From: Streptomyces spiroverticillatus
Lineage (GTDB): Bacteria > Actinomycetota > Actinomycetes > Streptomycetales > Streptomycetaceae
Length of the DNA: 64,000 nucleotides
Assembly: GCA_014650415.1 (NCBI GenBank)
Contig: BMUX01000007.1
Location: forward strand, 373,761-437,760
Direction of reading: 5' to 3'
The notes under the pieces are model-generated. The model saw only the letters and a program-made list of their open reading frames with translations. It was not told the origin of the DNA and did no database searches. The translations under genes and the position numbers were made by a program. Positions within the stretch are counted from its first letter, which is position 1. Each line of letters opens with the position of its first letter. Shown one piece after another: positions 32,173 through 41,101 of this stretch.

Positions 32173-33770
32173 GCCTTCCGTGTGTCCGGAAGCGGCGACC
32201 TGATGTGCCGCGCCGGTCCGAGGAGTACGGGTGTGAGGTCCGGCCCCTCCCCTTCGGCGTAGGCGTCCTGGTCGAACGGGTACAGCGGGCGTTCCACCCG
32301 GTGGTGTCCCAGGCGTTGGAGGTCCTGGTCGACGCCGCCCGGGGTGAGTGCGAGCAGCCAGTCGGCCGCCAGGTCGTACAACTCCGTTTCCAGGTAACCG
32401 ATTTTGACGACCACGAGATCGTACGAGGCCGGATCGAGCCCTCCGAAGTCGGTGCGCGTGTGGAACGGCGTCCGGCGTTCGACCAGCACGACGGTCAGCC
32501 CGCCGCACCGGACGGCGGCCCGGCCCGGTTCCAGCAAGGTGACTGTGCCCGTGAGTTGGTACGGGCCGCCGTGCCTGGAGTCCACCTTGCCGCCCACCGG
32601 GAGGGTGACCCGGGCGCCCACGCCCGCCTCGGTGCAGCGGGCCACCGCCGCCGGGTCGGTGATGCCGGGGTGCAGGGCGGTGGTGCGGCCCTCGCGGATC
32701 GCGTCGTGGGCGAGCAGGCGCCCCAGCATGTACGCGAGGTCGCCCGCGCCGCCGGCGGTGGGGTTGTCGCCCGAGTCGCTGATGAGGAAGGGGCGCCTGG
32801 ACGACTCCACCGCTCGGGCGATGCACTCGTCGGCGGTGCCGGTCGGGCCGACGAAGACGAAGTCGTGGCGGGCGTCCCAGTAGCGGCGGGCCAGCAACTC
32901 GGCGTGCTTGGCGATGAGTTGCTGGTCCGTGCCGGTGACCACCACGGCCGCCCGGCAGCGCGGCTCGTCGGCCCAGGCGTAGCCGACCCACAGGGCCGCG
33001 TCGAGCACGCCGGGCAGCGACTCGATGCCGGCGAGGCTGCCGTACAGGGACCGGGCGGGCTCCAGGCGGGTGCTGGTCTTCTCGCCCGGCAGCAGCACCG
33101 GCACCTGCACCCAGGCGCGGTGAGGGCGCACGCCTGAGCGCAGGCAGTGCAGCAGGTTGCGGGCGGCGCGCTCGCGGGTCTCCCACTCGTCCTCGTGCGG
33201 GGCGAGACGGTGCGCCGTGAGCAGGTCCACGCGCTCGGCGAGACGCCGGGAGACGTTGCCGTGCAGGTCCATGGCGGCGGAGAGGAGCGGGGGGTGCGGG
33301 GTGCGGGCGTCCGGGGCTGCGCTGTGCGGGTTGTCGGCGTCTTCGGTCAGCCGGTGGCGGTCTTCGGTCAGCCGGTGCCGGTCGAGGGCGGAACGTACCG
33401 CGTCCGTGAGGTCGGCTTCCGCGTCGGTCAGGCCGATGACGCTCATCGCTCCGTGGATGTCGTAGACCATGCCGTCGAGCGGGCCGGAGTTCTCGATGAG
33501 GGCGACCAGTTCGGAGTTGAGGGCGGCGTACGCGTCCGGTTCGACCGGGCCGCCGGGCAGCGCGACGGCGTGCAGCAGGGGTACCCACTCGACGTCGGGC
33601 TCGGGGCGCGTCCAGGTGTACCGGGCGAGCAGGGCCCGGCCGCGGGTGATGCGGAAGTCGTCCAGGGTCGTGCGGTGCGGGCAGAAGGTGGAGCACTCGA
33701 CGGACACTCCGCCGATGCCGATACGCAGGGGCCGGGCGGCCTCCCGGGCAGCTTGCGGGGCGGCACTCAT
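32169..33770 (-). CDS. M81-family metallopeptidase (MlrC-like)
   Basis: A 533-residue protein of peptidase family M81, named for microcystinase MlrC. Metal-binding landmarks are VECSTFCPH near the N-terminus, YDIHGAMS, and MDLHGNVS, followed by TAHRLAPHEDEWETRERA. The C-terminal MlrC domain holds FLISDSGDNPTAGGAGDL and VVVKIGYLETELY. There is no signal peptide. M81 proteins hydrolyse linear or unusual peptides; the substrate here is unknown. A 7-residue direct repeat (RHRLTED) reflects a 21-bp tandem duplication. AAGGGAG precedes the ATG. It is divergent from the fucoside ABC operon and shares its operator region. Confidence 0.88.
   Translation of the reverse strand: MSAAPQAAREAARPLRIGIGGVSVECSTFCPHRTTLDDFRITRGRALLARYTWTRPEPDVEWVPLLHAVALPGGPVEPDAYAALNSELVALIENSGPLDGMVYDIHGAMSVIGLTDAEADLTDAVRSALDRHRLTEDRHRLTEDADNPHSAAPDARTPHPPLLSAAMDLHGNVSRRLAERVDLLTAHRLAPHEDEWETRERAARNLLHCLRSGVRPHRAWVQVPVLLPGEKTSTRLEPARSLYGSLAGIESLPGVLDAALWVGYAWADEPRCRAAVVVTGTDQQLIAKHAELLARRYWDARHDFVFVGPTGTADECIARAVESSRRPFLISDSGDNPTAGGAGDLAYMLGRLLAHDAIREGRTTALHPGITDPAAVARCTEAGVGARVTLPVGGKVDSRHGGPYQLTGTVTLLEPGRAAVRCGGLTVVLVERRTPFHTRTDFGGLDPASYDLVVVKIGYLETELYDLAADWLLALTPGGVDQDLQRLGHHRVERPLYPFDQDAYAEGEGPDLTPVLLGPARHIRSPLPDTRKA
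33340..33381 (-). repeat. 21-bp tandem duplication inside the M81 gene
   Basis: Two adjacent 21-base units differ at one base and encode RHRLTED twice. They lie in a surface-like linker just before MDLHGNVS and preserve the frame. Confidence 0.85.
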
Positions 33771-33840
33771 ATGCGTAACTCCCTTGATAAAAGCGGCTGC
33801 TGAGAACTGTGGGTCCCGTGTGCCGAATTGGACCAGACCC

Positions 33841-33888
33841 TTGCCGCAGCTGATGGAAGCGCTTTAGCCTGCTCGCGCTCAAGCGCTT
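33841..33888 (+). promoter_or_regulatory. Promoter with two LacI-type operators, fucoside ABC operon
   Basis: TTGCCG (33841-33846), 18 bases, TAGCCT (33865-33870) form a plausible promoter. Two AAGCGCTT palindromes lie at 33857-33864 (in TGGAAGCGCTTTAG) and 33881-33888 (in CAAGCGCTTTAG), 24 bases apart. The first is inside the spacer and the second just past the expected start, a layout suited to repression by a LacI-family protein. They could also act on the divergent M81 gene. Confidence 0.6.
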
Positions 33889-33941
33889 TAGTCGTGGCAG
33901 GGACGTGCCAGCACGTGCAAGGACGAGGCAAGGGAGCTGTG

Positions 33942-35621
33942 ATGCAGTGGACGACCAGCGGAACCCGGACGCGACGGGCCCACGTCGCCGCAGCGGCCGC
34001 GCTCACCGTGACGGCCCTCGCCGTCAGCGGCTGCTCGGCAGGCCCGGCGGGGCAGGGCGGCAAAAAGGCGAGTGACAGTCTCACCGTCAATCTCGGCTTC
34101 TCCGGCAACACCATCGTCCGCAACTTCAACCCCTTCTCGCTCCAGGCGTCCCAGGGCACCTTCGGCTTCCAGTACGAGGCGCTGTTCGGCTTCAACATCC
34201 TGCAAGGCGGCAAGTTCGTGCCGTGGCTGGGCACCAAGTACACCTGGGCCGACGGCGGCAAGAAGATCACCGTGGCGCTCGATCCGCGCGCCAACTGGAG
34301 CGACGGGTCCAAGCTCACCGCCAAGGACGCGGTCTACGCCCTGGAGTACGTGAAGAAGCAGGACCTGCCGGTGGACTGGAAGTTCGACTTCAAGACCGCC
34401 ACCGCGCCCGACGACCACACCCTGGAAATCACCTTCGACACCCCCGCCTACGCCAAGCTCCGCAACATCGGCGGCATCCAGCCCATCCCGGAGAAGATCT
34501 GGCAGAGCCAGGACGGCAAGACCTTCACCAACCCGCAGCCCGTCGCCAGCGGCCCGTACGTCCTCAAGAAGTACAGCGCGCAGCAGCTCACCTTCGAGGC
34601 CCGCGACAACTACTGGAAGCAGAAGGTCCCGGTCAAGACGCTCAAGGCGCCGGTCGTCGCCTCGTCCTCCGAGATCGGAAAGCTGCTCAGCGGCGAGATC
34701 CAGTGGAGCGGGGGCGCGGTGCCCGACGTGCAGAAGCAGTACGTGGCCAAGGATCCGGCGAACCACCACGCCTGGTACCCGACGTACGGCGGGCTCTTCA
34801 TGTTCTTCAACCACACCAAGGCGCCCTTCAAGGACGTGCACGTCCGCAAGGGGCTCTCGCTCGCGGTCGACCGGACCGAGCTGGCCGACGTCGGCAACCC
34901 CGGCATGTTCCACCCGCTGAACTCCACCGGGCTGGACGCCCGGACGCAGGGCAAGTGGATCGACTCTGCGTATCGCAGCGCGGAGCAGCCCAAGGCCCAA
35001 CTCGCAGCAGCAGAAGCCGAATTCGCGAAGGCGGGGTACACCAAGCAGGGCGGCAAGCTGGTCGGCAAGGACGGCAAGCAGCTCGCCTTCAAGATCCTGG
35101 AGGTCTCCGAGTTCGCGGACTCCATCCAGCGGGACAAGGTGATCGCCACCCAGCTCGCCAAGGCGGGCATCGACGTCCAGGTGCAGCCGATCGCCAGCGC
35201 CCAGCTCGACAAGGCCCGCCAGGACGCGAACTTCGACGTCCTCGTCGGCGGGGCCGTGTACTACAACACGCCGTACAACTTCTTCAAGGACATGCTCTTC
35301 AGCGGCAACAAGGGCATCTGGACCAACTACGGCCACTACAACAACACCAAGGCCGACGATCTGCTCCAGCAGATGGAGGGCTCCGGCGATGACGCGGCGA
35401 TCCTGAAGACCTCCGCCGAACTCCAGAAGATCATGGTGGACGACGTGCCGGCCGCCCCGCTGATCACCATCGGCGCCTCCGCCCAGTACAACAGCAAGAA
35501 CTGGACCGGCTGGCCCGACGAGAAGAACCCGTACGCGATCCCAGCGCCCTGGGCGGGCCCCACCGACATGGTCAACACGATCCTCTCGCTGAAGCCGGTG
35601 TCCGGTGCCAAGGCGAAGTAA
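33942..35621 (+). CDS. ABC transporter substrate-binding lipoprotein (SBP family 5)
   Basis: A 559-residue extracellular binding protein of the peptide/oligosaccharide (SBP_bac_5) family. A signal peptide ends in the lipobox AVSGC, so Cys31 is lipidated and the protein is anchored outside the membrane. The fold is seen in EALFGFNILQGGKFVPWLG, the RANWSDGSKLTAKDAVYALEYV block and HVRKGLSLAVDRTEL. The ATG is chosen over the GTG 3 bases earlier for spacing from AGGGAG. It is the first gene of a six-gene operon that ends in alpha-L-fucosidase, so fucosylated glycans are the likely cargo rather than peptides. Confidence 0.92.
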   Translation: MQWTTSGTRTRRAHVAAAAALTVTALAVSGCSAGPAGQGGKKASDSLTVNLGFSGNTIVRNFNPFSLQASQGTFGFQYEALFGFNILQGGKFVPWLGTKYTWADGGKKITVALDPRANWSDGSKLTAKDAVYALEYVKKQDLPVDWKFDFKTATAPDDHTLEITFDTPAYAKLRNIGGIQPIPEKIWQSQDGKTFTNPQPVASGPYVLKKYSAQQLTFEARDNYWKQKVPVKTLKAPVVASSSEIGKLLSGEIQWSGGAVPDVQKQYVAKDPANHHAWYPTYGGLFMFFNHTKAPFKDVHVRKGLSLAVDRTELADVGNPGMFHPLNSTGLDARTQGKWIDSAYRSAEQPKAQLAAAEAEFAKAGYTKQGGKLVGKDGKQLAFKILEVSEFADSIQRDKVIATQLAKAGIDVQVQPIASAQLDKARQDANFDVLVGGAVYYNTPYNFFKDMLFSGNKGIWTNYGHYNNTKADDLLQQMEGSGDDAAILKTSAELQKIMVDDVPAAPLITIGASAQYNSKNWTGWPDEKNPYAIPAPWAGPTDMVNTILSLKPVSGAKAK

Positions 35622-35651
35622 GCGTCAGGGCAGGGGAGGTGGGGGTACCCG

Positions 35652-36716
35652 GTGACCGCCCCTGTCGTTCCCCTCGGCGCCGAGTCCGCGCCGGCCGCCA
35701 CCCGCAAAGGGCCCCGGCTCGGGCGGGCCCGTTACTTCGTGCGCCGCCTCGCCTTCTACCTGGTGGCCGCCTGGATCGCGATCACCCTCAACTTCCTCCT
35801 CCCGCGCCTGATGCCCGGCGACCCGGCGTCCGTGCTGATCGCCCAGATGCAGGGCCGCACCGCCCTGTCCGGCGACATGATCGCCTCCATCTACCGGCTG
35901 TTCGGCAACCCCTCCGAGCCGCTCTGGGACCAGTACCTCACCTACCTCGGCCAGGTGTTCCGGCTGGACTTCGGGCTGTCCGTCGCCTTCTACCCGACCC
36001 CTGTGTGGGAGGTCATCAGCGCCGCCCTGCCGTGGACGATCGGCCTGGTGGGCGTCGTCGCCGTGGTGTCCTTCCTGTTCGGCACGGCCGGCGGGATCCT
36101 CGCCGGGGGCCGGGCGGGATCGAAGCTGGACTCGGTGGCGACGCCGGGCGCGATGTTCATGACCGCGCTGCCGACCTTCTGGATCGCGCTCCTTTTCGTC
36201 CTGGTACTCGGCTTCCAGCTGGCCTGGCTGCCGACGGGCGGCGCGTACGACCCGGACCTGGAGCCCGGACTCAGCGGCGCGTTCCTCGGCAGCGTCGTGA
36301 CGCACGCGATCCTGCCCGCGCTCACCATCGCGATGGGCTGGGCCGCCACCTGGTACATCGGCATGCGGAACATGATGATCACGACGGTGTCCGAGGACTA
36401 CGTCCTGCTGGCCCGCGCCAAGGGCCTGAGCAAGGGGACGGTCCTCTTCCGGTACGCCGCGCGCAACGCGATGCTGCCGAGCGTGGCGGGCTTCGCGGTC
36501 AACCTCGGCAACGTTGTCGGAGGCCAGCTGCTGGTGGAGGCGGTGTACGCGTACCCCGGTGTCGGCTACCTGCTCTTCCAGTCGGTGGCCAGCGTCGACT
36601 ACCCGCTGATGCAGGCGCTGTTCCTGATGGTGTCGCTGTCGGTGCTGGCGGCGAACTTCCTGGCGGACTCGGTGTACGGACTGATCGACCCGCGGGCGAG
36701 GGAGACGGGCTCATGA
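35652..36716 (+). CDS. ABC transporter permease (OppB/DppB type)
   Basis: A 354-residue membrane permease. A cytoplasmic N-terminus is followed by a first helix near 35-57, a large outer loop, and five further helices. The binding-protein-dependent transport signature MMITTVSEDYVLLARAKGLSKGTVLFRYAARNA faces the ATPases (EAA loop). It forms the translocation pore with the next permease. GTG at 35652 follows GGGAGGTG. The gene ends in ATGA, overlapping the next start by 4 bases. Confidence 0.92.
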   Translation: MTAPVVPLGAESAPAATRKGPRLGRARYFVRRLAFYLVAAWIAITLNFLLPRLMPGDPASVLIAQMQGRTALSGDMIASIYRLFGNPSEPLWDQYLTYLGQVFRLDFGLSVAFYPTPVWEVISAALPWTIGLVGVVAVVSFLFGTAGGILAGGRAGSKLDSVATPGAMFMTALPTFWIALLFVLVLGFQLAWLPTGGAYDPDLEPGLSGAFLGSVVTHAILPALTIAMGWAATWYIGMRNMMITTVSEDYVLLARAKGLSKGTVLFRYAARNAMLPSVAGFAVNLGNVVGGQLLVEAVYAYPGVGYLLFQSVASVDYPLMQALFLMVSLSVLAANFLADSVYGLIDPRARETGS

Positions 36717-37654
36717 GCGTGGACGCGGCAGCGGTGGCGGCGCGCGGAGGGTTCCGGCTCCCCGAGAACCGGAAGGTGCGGGCGGGTCTCGCCCTCCTCT
36801 CCCTCTTCGTACTGCTCGCGCTCCTCGGACCCTTCGTGGTCGAGGACGTGTTCGGCATGTCCGCCACCGCGATCGACACCAGCGCGAGCATGCAACCCCC
36901 TTCCTCCGCGCACCTGTTGGGGACCACCGCCACCGGCGAAGACGTCCTCGCCCAGCTCGTCGTCGGCAGCCGCATCTCGCTCTTGGTGGGCCTGACCGCC
37001 GCCGTCATCTCCACGACCCTCTCGGTGCTGGTCGGCGTGGCGGGCGGCTACCTCGGCGGCCGGCCGGACGCCCTGCTCACCGTCGTCACCAATGTCTCGC
37101 TCGTCATCCCCAGCCTCCCGCTCCTGGTCATCGTGGCGAGTTACGTCAAGGGCCGGGGCGGCTGGCTCACGGTGGCCCTCATCATCGGCCTCACCTCCTG
37201 GCCCTGGGGCGCGCGCGGCAAACGCGCCCAGACCCTCTCGCTGCGCCGCCGCGACTTCGTGCTGGCCGCCGAGATGACGGGGGAGAGCCGCTGGTGGATC
37301 ATCACCCGGGAGCTGATCCCGACCCTGGCCCCGCTGATCTCGGCGAGCTTCCTGGGCGCGGTCGTCCTGTCGATGTTCGCCGACGCGGGTCTCGCCTTCA
37401 TGGGCCTGGGCAACATCAACCTCACCAGCTGGGGCTCGATGCTCTACTGGGCGCAGAACGCGTCGGCGCTGCCGCGCGGCGCGTGGTGGTGGTTCGTGCC
37501 GCCGGGCGCCTGCATCGCCCTGGTCGGGCTGGCCGCCGGGTTGGTCAACTTCGGCATCGACGAGATTGCCAACCCCCGCCTGCGCAGGGCCAATCGGGAC
37601 ATCCGCCGGGCCGCCAAGGCGGCGGCCAAGCGCGCGCACCGGGAGAACTCATGA
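36713..37654 (+). CDS. ABC transporter permease (OppC/DppC type)
   Basis: A 313-residue permease, partner of the previous one. An N-terminal helix (AGLALLSLFVLLALLGPFVV) leads to the external loop HLLGTTATGEDVLAQLVVGSRISL, which is the diagnostic OppC motif. The EAA loop is LSLRRRDFVLAAEMTGESRWWIITREL. C-terminal helices end in a basic tail. It overlaps both neighbours by ATGA, indicating tight translational coupling in the operon. Confidence 0.92.
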   Translation: MSVDAAAVAARGGFRLPENRKVRAGLALLSLFVLLALLGPFVVEDVFGMSATAIDTSASMQPPSSAHLLGTTATGEDVLAQLVVGSRISLLVGLTAAVISTTLSVLVGVAGGYLGGRPDALLTVVTNVSLVIPSLPLLVIVASYVKGRGGWLTVALIIGLTSWPWGARGKRAQTLSLRRRDFVLAAEMTGESRWWIITRELIPTLAPLISASFLGAVVLSMFADAGLAFMGLGNINLTSWGSMLYWAQNASALPRGAWWWFVPPGACIALVGLAAGLVNFGIDEIANPRLRRANRDIRRAAKAAAKRAHRENS

Positions 37655-38748
37655 GCCATGTGCCCGAGCGGTACGAGGACGAACTGCTCAGCGAAGAACC
37701 GCTCAGCGACGAACTGCTTAGCGACGAACTGCTTAGCGGCGAACTGCTCAGCGTCGAAGGGCTCAGCGTCGACTACTTCGACCGGGCCGAACCCGTCCAC
37801 GCCGTGCGCGACGTGCGCCTCGGAGTGCGGCGCGGGGAGACCCTCGGGGTGGTGGGGGAGAGTGGCTGCGGCAAGTCGACGCTGGTCACGGCGCTGACCC
37901 GGCTGGAGCGGCCGCCCGCGGTCATCACGGCCGGAAGCGCCCTGTACCGGCCCCGGGAGGGGGAGCCCGTCGACCTGCTGCGGGCCGACGAACGGCAGCT
38001 CAGCGCCCTGCGCTGGCGGCACCTCGCGATCGTCTTCCAGAGCGCCATGAACGCGCTGAACCCCGTGCACCGGCTCGGCGCGCAGTTCGTGGACGTACTG
38101 CGGGCGCAGAGAGGCCTGAGCAAGAAGGAGGCGCAGGAGCGGGCCGGGGAACTGCTCGGGCTCGTCGGCATCCCGGCCGACCGGCTCCGGGCGTACCCCC
38201 ACGAACTCTCCGGCGGAATGCGCCAGCGCGCCACCATCGCCCTCGCCCTCGCCTGCGAGCCCGAACTGGTGGTGATGGACGAGCCCACGACCGCCGTCGA
38301 CGTGGTGATGCAGCGTCAGATCCTGAAGCAGATAGGGAAGTTGCAGGCCGAATTCGGATTCTCCGTGGTCTTCGTGACGCACGACCTCTCCCTGCTCATC
38401 GAGATCGCGGACCGCATCGCCGTCATGTACGCCGGGCGCGTCGTCGAGGTCGGACCCGCCCGGCAGCTGTACGAGAACCCCGCGCACCCCTACACCGCCG
38501 CCCTGCGCAACGCCTTCCCGCCCCTGCGCGGCCCGCGCCGGCCGCTGACCGGCATCCCCGGCTCCCCGCCCGGGCTGCGCCACCCGCCAGCCGGGTGCGC
38601 CTTCCACCCCCGGTGCGCCAGCAGGTTCGCCCCCTGCGACACCGAGGAGCCCGAGCTGCTGCCGGCCGGCGCGGGCGAGGCCGCCTGCCACCTCCCCACG
38701 CACGCCGACGCACCCCGTACGGAGGAGGCCCCCGATGCCACCGACTGA
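37651..38748 (+). CDS. ABC transporter ATPase (OppD type) with repeat-expanded N-terminus
   Basis: A 365-residue ATPase of the oligopeptide-type importers. Walker A GESGCGKST (about 69-77), Q-loop FQSAMNAL, signature LSGGMRQR, Walker B LVVMDEPTTAVD and the switch His in FVTHD are all intact. The C-terminal OppC/D extension has CAFHPRC and CDTEE cysteines (possible Fe-S or zinc site). The N-terminus is unusual: five DELLS-like pentapeptides precede the normal first strand LLSVEGLSVDY. They come from a 15-bp tandem array. The start overlaps the upstream gene (ATGA), which excludes a shorter start by coupling. Confidence 0.92.
   Translation: MSHVPERYEDELLSEEPLSDELLSDELLSGELLSVEGLSVDYFDRAEPVHAVRDVRLGVRRGETLGVVGESGCGKSTLVTALTRLERPPAVITAGSALYRPREGEPVDLLRADERQLSALRWRHLAIVFQSAMNALNPVHRLGAQFVDVLRAQRGLSKKEAQERAGELLGLVGIPADRLRAYPHELSGGMRQRATIALALACEPELVVMDEPTTAVDVVMQRQILKQIGKLQAEFGFSVVFVTHDLSLLIEIADRIAVMYAGRVVEVGPARQLYENPAHPYTAALRNAFPPLRGPRRPLTGIPGSPPGLRHPPAGCAFHPRCASRFAPCDTEEPELLPAGAGEAACHLPTHADAPRTEEAPDATD
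37678..37767 (+). repeat. Six-unit 15-bp tandem array in the ATPase gene
   Basis: Six adjacent 15-base units with consensus GACGAACTGCTYAGC encode DELLS, EEPLS, DELLS, DELLS, GELLS and VEGLS. Units 3 and 4 are identical. The last unit is part of the normal ATPase fold, so the array probably grew from it. Copy number may vary between strains. Confidence 0.88.
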
Positions 38749-39838
38749 CGCCTCGAAGCCGGTACTCGAGGCCCGCAAGGTCAGCAAGCGCTTCACCCTG
38801 CACGGCCCCGGCCAGTACGGCAAGGAAGTGCACGCCCTGGAGCCCGTCACCCTCGCCCTGCACCCCGGGCGCATCACCGCCCTGGTCGGCGAGAGCGGCA
38901 GCGGCAAGTCCACCCTGGCCCGCCTCCTCGCCCTCGCCCACCCGCCCACCTCGGGCGAGATCCGCCTCGACGGGGAGCGGATCGCGGCCGCCCGCACCGC
39001 ACGCGGCAAACGGGCCTACTACCGCCAGGTCCAGATGGTCTTCCAGGACCCCTTCTCCTCCCTCAGCCCCGTCCACCGGGTCCGCCACATCCTCGGCCGC
39101 CCGCTCCAACTCCACGGCGGGGCACAGGACAAGGCGGCGCGCGAGCGGCAGACCGTCGAACTCCTGGAGCGCGTCAACCTCACCCCCGCCGACCAGTTCA
39201 TCGACAAGTTCCCCCACGAACTCTCCGGCGGCCAGCGCCAACGCGTCGCCATCGCAAGGGCGTTGGCCGCCCGGCCCCGCGTCCTGCTCGGCGACGAACC
39301 CGTCTCCATGCTCGACGTGTCCATCCGCCTCGACATCCTCAACCTCCTCGGCAGCCTCCGCGACGACGGCCTCGCCATCCTCTACATCACCCACGACATC
39401 GCCGGCGCCCGCTACTTCGCCGACGAGATCAAGGTCCTGTACGCCGGCCAGCTCGTCGAGTCCGGCCCCGGCGAGGAACTCGTCCGCGACCCCCGGCACC
39501 CGTACACCCGCCTCCTGGTGGAATCCGCCCCCGACCCCGACCGCATCGCCCCACCACCGGACCCGGACGGGGACGACGCCCCGCCCGGCGAGCCCCCCAG
39601 TCTCGTGGACCCGCCCGGCGGCTGCCGCTTCCACCCGCGCTGCCCGCTCGCCGTGCCCCAGTGCGCCACCACCTTCCCGCCCCGCACCCACCTCTCCGCC
39701 AAGCGCTGGGTGCACTGCTGGAGTCACGACGCGGGCGTGCCCCAGATCCCCCAAGCCGATCCCGTACCGCACACGGACTGTCCCGTACCGCACACGGACC
39801 GTCCCGTACCGCACAAGGACAAGGACAACTCGCCATGA
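38735..39838 (+). CDS. ABC transporter ATPase (OppF type)
   Basis: A 367-residue second ATPase. Walker A GESGSGKST, Q-loop FQDPFSSL, signature LSGGQRQR, Walker B VLLGDEPVSMLD and ITHD are intact. The OppF-like C-terminal extension has CRFHPRC. The last 25 residues are an unusual tail of PVPHTD repeats (39761-39820). It overlaps the upstream ATPase by 14 bases and the fucosidase by ATGA. With the other ATPase it powers import through the two permeases. Confidence 0.92.
   Translation: MPPTDASKPVLEARKVSKRFTLHGPGQYGKEVHALEPVTLALHPGRITALVGESGSGKSTLARLLALAHPPTSGEIRLDGERIAAARTARGKRAYYRQVQMVFQDPFSSLSPVHRVRHILGRPLQLHGGAQDKAARERQTVELLERVNLTPADQFIDKFPHELSGGQRQRVAIARALAARPRVLLGDEPVSMLDVSIRLDILNLLGSLRDDGLAILYITHDIAGARYFADEIKVLYAGQLVESGPGEELVRDPRHPYTRLLVESAPDPDRIAPPPDPDGDDAPPGEPPSLVDPPGGCRFHPRCPLAVPQCATTFPPRTHLSAKRWVHCWSHDAGVPQIPQADPVPHTDCPVPHTDRPVPHKDKDNSP
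39761..39820 (+). repeat. 21-bp tandem repeat encoding the OppF C-terminal tail
   Basis: Two full 21-base units and a third partial one share CCCGTACCGCACACGGAC and encode PVPHTDC, PVPHTDR, PVPHKD. They lie outside the conserved ATPase fold, next to the stop codon. Confidence 0.85.
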
Positions 39839-41097
39839 TGCACAGCTGGTTCACCGGGGCGAAGCTCGGAGTCTTCCTGCACTGGGGCATCTACAGCGTC
39901 GACGGCGTCGCCGAGTCCTGGTCGTTCTTCAACGGCGACGTCCCCCACGACACCTACATGGAACAGCTCGGCGGATTCACCGCCGCCCGCTACGACCCCG
40001 ACGCCTGGGCCGACCTCTTCGTCCAGGCGGGCGCCCGCTACGCCGTCCTCACCGCCAAGCACCACGACGGCGTCGCCCTCTGGGACACCCGGGCGAACGG
40101 CCTGTCCGTCGTCCGGCACACCCCCGCCGCCCGCGACCTGATCACCCCCTACGTCGACGCCCTGCGCCGCCGCGGCCTCAAGGTCGGCCTCTACTACTCC
40201 CACCTCGACTGGTCGCACCCCGACTACGCCAGCGTCCGCCCCGAGGGCCACGACCCCGCCGATCGCGGCAACCCCTTCGCCATGCCCGCGGCGGGGGAGG
40301 AGGACCCGGAGCGCTGGGAGGCCTTCCTCGGCTTCCACCGGGCGCAGATCCGCGAGCTGATCACCCTCTTCCGCCCCGATCTGCTGTGGTTCGACGGCGA
40401 CTGGGAGCGCAGCGACGCCCAGTGGCGGATGGGCGAGCTGGCCGACGAGATCCGCACGCTCTGCCCGCAGACCATCGTCAACGGCCGCATGGCCCGGCGC
40501 GGCGACTACGCCACCCCCGAGCAGGGCGTCCCCATCGAGCCGCCGCCCGGCCCCTGGGAGCTCTGCCTCACCATGAACAACTCCTGGGGCTACCAACCCC
40601 ACGACAGACAGTACAAAACGCCCCGCCAGCTGGTCCGGGTCTTCGCCGAGACCATCGGCGCGGGCGGCAACCTCCTCCTCGACGTCGGCCCCCGCGAGGA
40701 CGGGACGATCCTTCCCGAGCAGGCCGAACGCCTCGAAGTGCTCGGCGACTGGATCGAGCGGCACGCCGAAGCCGTGTACGGCACCACCCGAGGCCTGCCG
40801 CACGGCCACTTCTACGGGCCCTCCACCCTCTCCGCCGACCGCCGCACCCTCTACCTCTTCCTCTTCGACCGCCCCAGCGAGTACGCCGTCCTGCGCGGCG
40901 TCCGCAACCAGGTGAGCGCTGCCAGGGTGCTGGGCACCGGCGACGAGCTGCGCCACGAACGCGTCGGCGGCCTCGGCGACGTACCCGGCTGGGAGTACCT
41001 CTACCTCGACGACGACCAGCTCGACCCGCTGTGCACGGTGGTCGCCGTCGAGCTGAAGGAGGCCCTGGACACCTACCGAGCCCACACCCGCGACTGA
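39835..41097 (+). CDS. GH29 alpha-L-fucosidase
   Basis: A 420-residue glycoside hydrolase of family 29. The N-terminal block WFTGAKLGVFLHWGIYSV, TAKHHDGVALWDT, and VGLYYSHLDWSHPDY are characteristic. The nucleophile Asp is in DLLWFDGDWE. MNNSWGYQP and GGNLLLDVGPREDG complete the catalytic barrel; the usual C-terminal beta-sandwich is short. No signal peptide, so it releases L-fucose from imported oligosaccharides in the cytoplasm, which defines the likely role of the ABC system. Tandem ATGs at 39835 and 39838 overlap the upstream stop. A terminator follows at once. Confidence 0.93.
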   Translation: MMHSWFTGAKLGVFLHWGIYSVDGVAESWSFFNGDVPHDTYMEQLGGFTAARYDPDAWADLFVQAGARYAVLTAKHHDGVALWDTRANGLSVVRHTPAARDLITPYVDALRRRGLKVGLYYSHLDWSHPDYASVRPEGHDPADRGNPFAMPAAGEEDPERWEAFLGFHRAQIRELITLFRPDLLWFDGDWERSDAQWRMGELADEIRTLCPQTIVNGRMARRGDYATPEQGVPIEPPPGPWELCLTMNNSWGYQPHDRQYKTPRQLVRVFAETIGAGGNLLLDVGPREDGTILPEQAERLEVLGDWIERHAEAVYGTTRGLPHGHFYGPSTLSADRRTLYLFLFDRPSEYAVLRGVRNQVSAARVLGTGDELRHERVGGLGDVPGWEYLYLDDDQLDPLCTVVAVELKEALDTYRAHTRD

Positions 41098-41101
41098 CCG
41101 C

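Noticed and set aside
37678-37767. The regular 15-bp array as a CRISPR or intergenic satellite.
   Set aside because: Units are contiguous without spacers and are translated in the frame of an ABC ATPase.
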